A program made the translations under genes and the position numbers. A stretch of 64,000 nucleotides of DNA from Gorillibacterium massiliense (GTDB taxonomy: Bacteria > Bacillota > Bacilli > Paenibacillales > NBRC-103111). The notes under the pieces were generated by a model, which searched no databases, was not told the DNA's origin, and saw only the letters and a program-made list of their open reading frames with translations. The first letter of the stretch is position 1, and the number at the start of each line of letters is the position of its first letter. Shown one piece after another: positions 58,726-64,000 of the stretch. The stretch covers positions 1-64,000 of the forward strand of contig NZ_CBQR020000146.1 in the NCBI RefSeq assembly GCF_000455485.1, written 5' to 3'.

Positions 58726-59712
58726 ATGGGTTTAGACAAGGTTGGTGGGAATATGGAAATTGGCGCCAGCTGCCACTTATATAAAGAGTGCAGCCACTGT
58801 GGCTTGACATTGCATTACCGTAAGTTTCCCGCTCGCGGGGGAGGCAAGCAAGGGCCGAATGCCCGAAAAAGCAGCTGCCGGAGCTGTCAGAGCCGCTTGA
58901 TCCGGAACAGGAAACGCGAGGCTGCAGCATTACAAGAGATTGTGGAACCTGTTGAAAAGAGCGGGATGAGTCCGTTGGCAGAGACCGCTTCTTTAGGGCG
59001 GGCTATTGATATAGCGGAGCCGGCTCCCGCGGTGTCTGGCTTGTCCAGATCGGCAAAAAGGCGGCGCAAGCGGAAGGCGGCAAAAAGGCGGACGGAATCC
59101 GTCAAGAGCCGTCTGGAGGCAGAGATTCCGACAGTGGCCGCAACCGAACCAGCCGCTGCTGCAGTTAATCAAATGACAAGCTTCCCCTTCCCGGAGGCTC
59201 CTGTAGGCTATCCGCCCGGAGCATTGGAGAAAAAACTTCGGCCGCGGGACGGCTTTATCTCTTTAAAAGGAAAAAGCGACAAAGGCGTACGCTGGAAGTC
59301 GCCGGTGGATTTGGAGACGGCGATTTTGTTGGTAGAACAGCGGGCTGCGGTCATCGTCAATGCGTCCACGATCCGGAGATTGTATACAAACAAGTCCTTT
59401 AAGGATTACATCATGCGGCGGGATCACGGAATTTGCCAGTATTGCGGAAATCACGGCGATACCCTCGATCATATCGTCCCGAAGTCCAAGGGCGGTCACA
59501 CCACGCCCGTGAACTGCGTCTGCGCTTGTTATACCTGCAATCAAGAGAAGGCGAGCCATGACGCGGAGGATTATCGGGAATGGAAACGTGGGGCGAGTAC
59601 GCCGGGGACGATGGGGCGGTCGGGGAACGAACGCTTAGGGGTCACAGGTGAAATCAGCGGCATCCCCAAGGGAAAAAGAAGAAGGCGGAAGCGTTCGAGA
59701 GGAAGGAAATAG
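58726..59712 (+). CDS. HNH endonuclease-like protein with N-terminal zinc-finger
   Basis: A 328-residue protein. The N terminus has a CxxC pair arrangement (CSHCGLTLHYRKF, then SSCRSCQSRLIRNRKR), followed by a basic, Ala/Arg-rich linker (SRSAKRRRKRKAAKRR). The HNH nuclease domain lies at about residues 225-285 (ICQYCGNHGDTLDHIVPKSK, then CYTCNQEKASHDAEDY). The C terminus is again strongly basic (KGKRRRRKRSRGRK). A different start at ATG 58753 is equally possible. It ends 4 bp before the DUF554 gene and is likely cotranscribed. Target unknown. Confidence 0.8.
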   Translation: MGLDKVGGNMEIGASCHLYKECSHCGLTLHYRKFPARGGGKQGPNARKSSCRSCQSRLIRNRKREAAALQEIVEPVEKSGMSPLAETASLGRAIDIAEPAPAVSGLSRSAKRRRKRKAAKRRTESVKSRLEAEIPTVAATEPAAAAVNQMTSFPFPEAPVGYPPGALEKKLRPRDGFISLKGKSDKGVRWKSPVDLETAILLVEQRAAVIVNASTIRRLYTNKSFKDYIMRRDHGICQYCGNHGDTLDHIVPKSKGGHTTPVNCVCACYTCNQEKASHDAEDYREWKRGASTPGTMGRSGNERLGVTGEISGIPKGKRRRRKRSRGRK

Positions 59713-59716
59713 TGAG

Positions 59717-60418
59717 ATGTCGGCTTTGTGGGGGACCATTGTCAATACCATTGCGATTGTGGTGGCAAGTCTGTTGGGGCTTGTGGTACCTAAAATGCAA
59801 GAGAGCATGCACCGTACAGTGGTGCAGGGGCTGGGCATTTTCACAAGCGTTTTAGGCGTATCTATGGCGATCAAATCAGACCGCATCCTATTTATGGCAA
59901 TCAGCCTTGTGCTTGGAGCGGTTTTGGGTGAAGCGCTGCGACTGGAAGACCGTCTGGAGGCTGTGGGCCGGAGACTAGAACGCAGAGTGGGGAAAGACGG
60001 ACGGGGCGAAGTGGGAAAAGCTTTCGTCACCGCATCGCTTATTTTTTGCATAGGGGCGATGGCGATACTGGGTCCTATAGACGGAGCGGTTCGGCACAAT
60101 TACGATCTGCTGTATACGAAATCGCTGATGGACGGATTTTTAGCGATCATCCTTACCTCGACGCTAGGGATCGGTGTCATCTTTTCGGCCATCGCCGTTT
60201 TACTTTACCAAGGAATGATCGGACTTGCTGCCGGTGGAATCACATCACTTTTCACGGCAAGCGCCGTCGATATCGTATCCGGCGAGATGGCGGCCATCGG
60301 CGGTGTGCTGATTATCGGCGTCGGCATTAACCTGCTGGGCTTCATGAAGGTGAAAGTGGCGAACATGCTGCCGGCAGTCCTCATAATGGCTGTGCTGACT
60401 TCCATTGCGATAAGCTAA
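59717..60418 (+). CDS. DUF554 membrane protein
   Basis: A 233-residue integral membrane protein with about seven hydrophobic segments. The family features are WGTIVNTIAIVVASLLGLVV, QGLGIFTSVLGVSMAI, VLGAVLGEALRLEDRLEA, FVTASLIFCIGAMAILGPID and LLYTKSLMDGFLAIILTST. DUF554 (YdfK-like) proteins are proposed small transporters with unproven substrate. GGAAGGAAA precedes the ATG at 59717. It is downstream of the HNH gene with a 4 bp gap. Confidence 0.87.
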   Translation: MSALWGTIVNTIAIVVASLLGLVVPKMQESMHRTVVQGLGIFTSVLGVSMAIKSDRILFMAISLVLGAVLGEALRLEDRLEAVGRRLERRVGKDGRGEVGKAFVTASLIFCIGAMAILGPIDGAVRHNYDLLYTKSLMDGFLAIILTSTLGIGVIFSAIAVLLYQGMIGLAAGGITSLFTASAVDIVSGEMAAIGGVLIIGVGINLLGFMKVKVANMLPAVLIMAVLTSIAIS

Positions 60419-60457
60419 AGCGGCGCGAGGCGCTAGTTAGATTGTCTCAAAAAGATA

Positions 60458-60503
60458 AAAGCCTGGATCAATCCGAACCCGTTCGGATGATTCAGGCTTT
60501 TTC
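60458..60503. terminator. Strong bidirectional intrinsic terminator
   Basis: A long stem AAAGCCTG-ATC-ATCCGAAC / GTTCGGAT-AT-CAGGCTTT with flanking A and T runs lies between the convergent DUF554 and response-regulator genes. Confidence 0.88.
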
Positions 60504-60511
60504 GTCGTTCA

Positions 60512-61213
60512 CTACCCGCGGTCCCGGGCTTTCTTCCAATAAAAGATGGCGATTTGCGTCCGGTCCCGTAAGGAGAGTTTGCCGAGAATTTCTGTCACGT
60601 TGTTTTTCACGGTACCTTCGCTTAGAAACAGCTTTTGGGCGATTTCTTTGTTGGATAGCCCGCCGGCGATTTCGATAACCACCGCCTGTTCAGCCGGAGT
60701 CAAACCCAAGCCGTCCAGCGGATCGGCAGTATCTTCCGAAGTGGTGGCATCCCGTTTCTCCACAGCTTTGACAGCGCCGCCTTGGGCCGGGACGGCGGAT
60801 AGCAAACCCGCCATTTTCCGGGCGATATTGGGATGGATAAGCATGTTCCCTTGATGAACGGTTTTGATTCCCGCGATAATCTGGTCCGGCGGAACGTTTT
60901 TTAGCATATAGCCGCCTGCTCCGTTGCGCAGCGCTTCGAGAATAAACGCATCGTCTTCGAAGGTGGTCAAAATCAGCACTGCCGTTTCCGGGCTTCGTGC
61001 CTTGATCCGTTTCGTCCCCTCCACACCGTCGCAAACCGGCATGCGGATATCCATCAAAACGAGATCCACTGGCCCGTTCGTTTCGATGAATTCCACGGCC
61101 TCTTGGCCATTGGCGCTAACGCCGGCAACCTTAATCTCCTCGTTGATATCCAGAACGATCCGTAAACTTTCTCGGATAAAAGGATCGTCATCCACGACCA
61201 AAATGCGAATCAT
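60512..61213 (-). CDS. NarL/LuxR-family response regulator
   Basis: A 233-residue response regulator with an N-terminal receiver domain (IRILVVDDDPFIRESLRIVL, phospho-acceptor Asp in LVLMDIRMPVCDG, Lys in GGYMLKNVPPD) and a C-terminal LuxR helix-turn-helix (LTPAEQAVVIEIAGGLSNKE, then IAQKLFLSEGTVKNNVTEIL). A linker of about 30 residues (AVPAQGGAVKAVEKRD...) is longer than usual. It is cotranscribed with the upstream kinase. The divergent ABC transporter at 62611 is the likely target, as in the B. subtilis lnrJK-lnrLMN type of system. Confidence 0.88.
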   Translation of the reverse strand: MIRILVVDDDPFIRESLRIVLDINEEIKVAGVSANGQEAVEFIETNGPVDLVLMDIRMPVCDGVEGTKRIKARSPETAVLILTTFEDDAFILEALRNGAGGYMLKNVPPDQIIAGIKTVHQGNMLIHPNIARKMAGLLSAVPAQGGAVKAVEKRDATTSEDTADPLDGLGLTPAEQAVVIEIAGGLSNKEIAQKLFLSEGTVKNNVTEILGKLSLRDRTQIAIFYWKKARDRG

Positions 61214-61231
61214 CTCGATTAGTCCCCCGTT

Positions 61232-62377
61232 TCAGGCAAGTTGGTCTTCACGTCTTGGCAAGGTAGTAGTAACAGCAAACCGGCCGTTGCATTCCACGGT
61301 AACTTTTCCGCCCAAAAGCGCCGCCCGTTCCTCCATGCCGCTTATGCCGAGGCCCTTCGGCCCGATTTTCTCCGGAACAATTCCATTGTTCTCCACACGA
61401 AAAACGACCTGGCCGGGTTCCATGCGCAGCTGCACCGAAATTTCGCTTGCCTCGCCATGACGGATGGCGTTGGTCATCGCTTCCTGGGCGTTGCGGTAAA
61501 GCAGGACCTCAACGCTCGGATACAGCTCATAAAAAAGGCCGCTCACCTCGTAATGGATCGTGACCCCGTACGAATTGCCGAAATCCTCGATCAGCTTTTC
61601 CAAGGAATACTGCCTGACGGCGGAAGCCTCCGGTTTCAGCTTGCGCACGGTAGTCCGCATCGTTTCCATCGCCTCCGTCAACTGTCCCCGCACCTGACGC
61701 ACGATTTCATCCGACCGGCTGTCGGACTTTCCGCTCAATTCCACGGCAGCATCCATCATGATTTTGAGCCGGATCAGCTTGTGGCCCAGATTATCGTGAA
61801 GCTCTTGAGAGATGCGGTTGCGTTCTTCGGTTTGCGCGTAATTTTCTACCTTGCGGGCGTATTCCACAAGCTGCTTCCGCGCTTCTCCCAGCTCATAATG
61901 CTTATCGCTCAATGCCGAGATCAACTCGTTCATTTCCGTAAATTGGTCGGCCATGGTTTCTGCAAAATAGAGCATGCCGAATCCAGCAAGGAAGCTCAGA
62001 TTGGGAATGAAATAGCTGGCGACCTCCCCCGCCGGGGTGATCATGGCATTGAGTAGGGCGAGCAGGGCAAGACCGGGCAGCCACAGCTCCGAAGGCTTCC
62101 GGATCGATCCCGAGAAGGACAGCAAGGTCGACAGCAGCAGAAAGTACAGACAGCCCCCATAGGTATGAAAAAGATACCCGGCGAATGCCGCTTCTACGAC
62201 GGCGATTGCTATGGCAAGGCGAGGCGGTATCCATCGCTCGCGAATTCTGGCGATGAGGATTAACACGAGAAGGGCGAACGTGAACATCTGATATGATTCG
62301 TAATCGGTAAGGTAAAGATTAGCGACTCCAGGCAGGAAGAGGAGGGAATAGCGCAAAAGCGCAACGATTCCGTTCAA
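61232..62377 (-). CDS. Sensor histidine kinase, HisKA_3 (DesK/LnrJ-like)
   Basis: A kinase of about 381 residues (start uncertain). An N-terminal set of five to six transmembrane helices with almost no external loops is followed by a coiled-coil linker and the dimerisation box RNRISQELHDNLGHKLIRLK with the phospho-acceptor His. The ATPase domain has QEAMTNAIRHG and GPKGLGISGMEERAALLGG. The TTG at 62377 is favoured, since AAAGGATG then has eight bases of spacing; a promoter-like TATAAT lies just upstream at about 62403. The multi-helix sensor without a loop suggests sensing within the membrane. Confidence 0.82.
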   Translation of the reverse strand: MNGIVALLRYSLLFLPGVANLYLTDYESYQMFTFALLVLILIARIRERWIPPRLAIAIAVVEAAFAGYLFHTYGGCLYFLLLSTLLSFSGSIRKPSELWLPGLALLALLNAMITPAGEVASYFIPNLSFLAGFGMLYFAETMADQFTEMNELISALSDKHYELGEARKQLVEYARKVENYAQTEERNRISQELHDNLGHKLIRLKIMMDAAVELSGKSDSRSDEIVRQVRGQLTEAMETMRTTVRKLKPEASAVRQYSLEKLIEDFGNSYGVTIHYEVSGLFYELYPSVEVLLYRNAQEAMTNAIRHGEASEISVQLRMEPGQVVFRVENNGIVPEKIGPKGLGISGMEERAALLGGKVTVECNGRFAVTTTLPRREDQLA

Positions 62378-62610
62378 GGGCAACACATCCTTTAATAAAC
62401 CGATTATATCATGGGGGCGCTTTACCGATCTCATGACTTTCGTCATTTTGCGAACGGACTTGCGGATGCGTAGAAATGACCTTTGGTACCTGCCGGCCGT
62501 TCCAAAATTCGGTAGGATGGCAATAGAAAGAGAGCCGTGGCGCCGGATCAAGGTAACGCGACTTAGCCGGGCACTACGGATGCGGCATATAAGACGAGAG
62601 GAGCTATCAC

Positions 62611-63546
62611 ATGAATATTGTTGAGCTGGACCGGGTTACAAAACGCTACGGAACCTCTGTGCCTGTGGATCATCTGGACCTTGCCATCGAGCGAGGAGAG
62701 ATCTTTGGTTTTCTTGGACCGAACGGCGCAGGTAAAAGCACCTCGATTAAAATGATCGTCGGCTTGCTTAAGCCTTCCCAAGGCACTATCAAGATCGATG
62801 GAATCGACGTTAACAAGCATCCTTTGGAAACCAAGAAGCGGATCGGCTTCGTTCCTCAAGACTTGGCGATCTATCCGAATTTGACGGCGCGGGAGAACAT
62901 CCTTTTTTTCGCAAAGCTATACGGGTTGAGCGGCAAGGAACTGAATGCTAGAGCCGATGAGGCGTTGGAGTTTGTCGGCCTCACCGAGCGGCAGCAGGAT
63001 AAACCAAAGGAATTTTCCGGCGGGATGAAAAGAAGATTGAATATCGCTTGCGCTATCGCTCATCGTCCTCAACTGATCATCATGGATGAACCGACAGTGG
63101 GCATTGATCCGCAGTCCCGCAATCATATATTGGAAAGCGTCAAGAAGCTGAATACGACGGGTTCCACGATCATTTATACCAGCCATTATATGGAGGAAGT
63201 CGAAGCCATCTGCACCCGAGTAGGCATTCTCGATCAAGGGCAATTGAAGGCGCTGGGCACGAAAAACGAGCTGATGAAGACGGTGGCGGAAGAAGAACGG
63301 CTGCTTATCCAGGTAACGGCGCAAAATCCGGCCGCTCTCGCTGAACTACAGCAGCATCCGCGGATTTCACATGTAATTGCAGAAGAACAAACCCTCGAAT
63401 TGTACGTATCCGATTCGCAAACGATTTTGCAGGATATTCTGTTCATCCTCTCCAAGCACAGCGTGAACATTCAATCCCTCCAGCGGATTGAGCCTGATCT
63501 GGAAACACTGTTCCTGTCCTTGACCGGCAGAAAATTAAGGGATTAA
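62611..63546 (+). CDS. ABC transporter ATPase (LnrL/NatA-like)
   Basis: A 311-residue ABC ATPase: Walker A FLGPNGAGKSTSI, Q loop VPQDLAIYPNLT, signature EFSGGMKRRLN, Walker B LIIMDEPTVGIDP and switch His in IIYTSHYMEEVE. A C-terminal extension of about 80 residues is the accessory domain of drug and ion export ABC-2 systems. CGAGAGGAG precedes the ATG. The permease gene follows 13 bp later, and the transporter is divergent from a two-component system likely to regulate it. Confidence 0.9.
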   Translation: MNIVELDRVTKRYGTSVPVDHLDLAIERGEIFGFLGPNGAGKSTSIKMIVGLLKPSQGTIKIDGIDVNKHPLETKKRIGFVPQDLAIYPNLTARENILFFAKLYGLSGKELNARADEALEFVGLTERQQDKPKEFSGGMKRRLNIACAIAHRPQLIIMDEPTVGIDPQSRNHILESVKKLNTTGSTIIYTSHYMEEVEAICTRVGILDQGQLKALGTKNELMKTVAEEERLLIQVTAQNPAALAELQQHPRISHVIAEEQTLELYVSDSQTILQDILFILSKHSVNIQSLQRIEPDLETLFLSLTGRKLRD

Positions 63547-63559
63547 GGAGGGGACGCGA

Positions 63560-64000
63560 ATGGCCATATTGACGATCGCACGTTACGAAATTTTGCAGAT
63601 GGTTCGTTCCCGCAATACATTTATTGTGTTGTTGATCTTGCCGCTTTTGCTCATTCTCATCCTGGGTTCGGCGCTAGGCAACGAGTTCAAGCCTGAAGAC
63701 CGAATCGCCAAACCGGTGGGGATTGCTGTCTTTTCCGAATCTCCGGACCTGTCGGCGGCTTTTGCTGCAGCATTCGGCAGCGAAGAGGCACAAAAATACG
63801 TCCAGTCTGAGAATGTTTCTTCAGCTAAAGAGCTACTCGATACCGTGAAAAAAGGGAAGACCGATTTTGGAATCCACATCGGACCTCAAGCGGCGCAAAC
63901 AAACTATGAATTGATTTCCGGCAAGTCGGATACGAAAAACATGATAGCGGAATCGGTTCTCCGCACGATCATCGATGAAGTGGACAGTAAAATAGCTACT
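63560..64000 (+). CDS. ABC-2 type permease, 3' end beyond the window
   Basis: The first 147 residues of an ABC-2 (DrrB/LnrM-like) permease: MAILTIARYEILQMVRSRNT, then a transmembrane helix FIVLLILPLLLILILGSALG and the start of a large external domain (VGIAVFSESPDLSAAFAAAF). The frame is open to the last base. AAGGAGGGG precedes the ATG. With the ATPase upstream it forms an exporter whose substrate is unknown. Confidence 0.87.
   Translation, partial: MAILTIARYEILQMVRSRNTFIVLLILPLLLILILGSALGNEFKPEDRIAKPVGIAVFSESPDLSAAFAAAFGSEEAQKYVQSENVSSAKELLDTVKKGKTDFGIHIGPQAAQTNYELISGKSDTKNMIAESVLRTIIDEVDSKIAT

Overview
The window looks like chromosome of a Bacillota species close to Paenibacillus or Cohnella (Paenibacillaceae). 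The reasons are strong AGGAGG-type ribosome sites with frequent TTG/GTG starts, secreted SLH-domain proteins, a TmrB homologue, a DUF2975 plus small HTH pair, VanR/VanS/VanZ-like genes and many small GNAT and VOC genes. The genus is inferred from gene content; no rRNA or tRNA gene was seen.

Left flank (1-19.3 kb): ordinary GC-richer chromosome. It holds a tandem-repeat patch, TatD hydrolase, glutathione peroxidase, a zinc-ribbon/membrane gene pair, a VanRS-like two-component system with a VanZ gene, an iron alcohol dehydrogenase, an aldo/keto reductase, tmrB, an L-2-hydroxyacid (lactate-type) dehydrogenase, a DUF2975/HTH pair with a candidate operator, an SLH-CAP surface protein, VOC and HAD proteins, a TIM-barrel gene and a GNAT-NUDIX fusion.

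Centre (about 19.44-41.45 kb): the remarkable part. It is an AT-richer array of small, mostly unrelated, same-strand genes, each followed by a copy of a structured repeat of about 165 bp. There are 23 full, variant, collapsed or truncated copies. The repeat starts with a NNNTAAC box and ends with AACGTTANNN. The start box of each repeat is complementary to the GTTANNN box at the START of the same gene unit, that is, the end of the previous repeat, and not to its own end. That is the signature of integron gene cassettes with attC sites. The repeats fold into several arms whose sequences change in a compensated way. No integrase gene is present, so this is a cassette array without an integrase in the window, in a phylum where integrons are not normally reported. 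Cassette cargo includes a Shedu-like (DUF4263) nuclease, a methyltransferase, an inositol-monophosphatase-family enzyme, an M24-type metallopeptidase, two APH-like kinases, a chloramphenicol-phosphotransferase-like kinase, GNATs, small membrane proteins, lipoproteins, micro-ORFs and a duplicated non-coding cassette. Sites are intact on the left and increasingly truncated to the right, where genes also carry nonsense codons and frameshifts. This fits insertion at the left end and ageing toward the right.

Right flank (41.5-64 kb): a LysR regulator divergent from a heterodimeric ABC exporter, hypothetical genes, a large transglutaminase-like secreted protein, a run of small enzymes (PPOX-type flavoprotein, GNATs, VOC, methyltransferase-like, histidine phosphatase), dapB, DUF4395, an aldose-epimerase-like gene, an HNH protein, a DUF554 membrane protein, and a LuxR-type two-component system divergent from an ABC-2 transporter that runs off the window. 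Intrinsic terminators separate most units. One terminator sequence occurs almost identically inside a cassette (26.35 kb) and in the right flank (46.79 kb).
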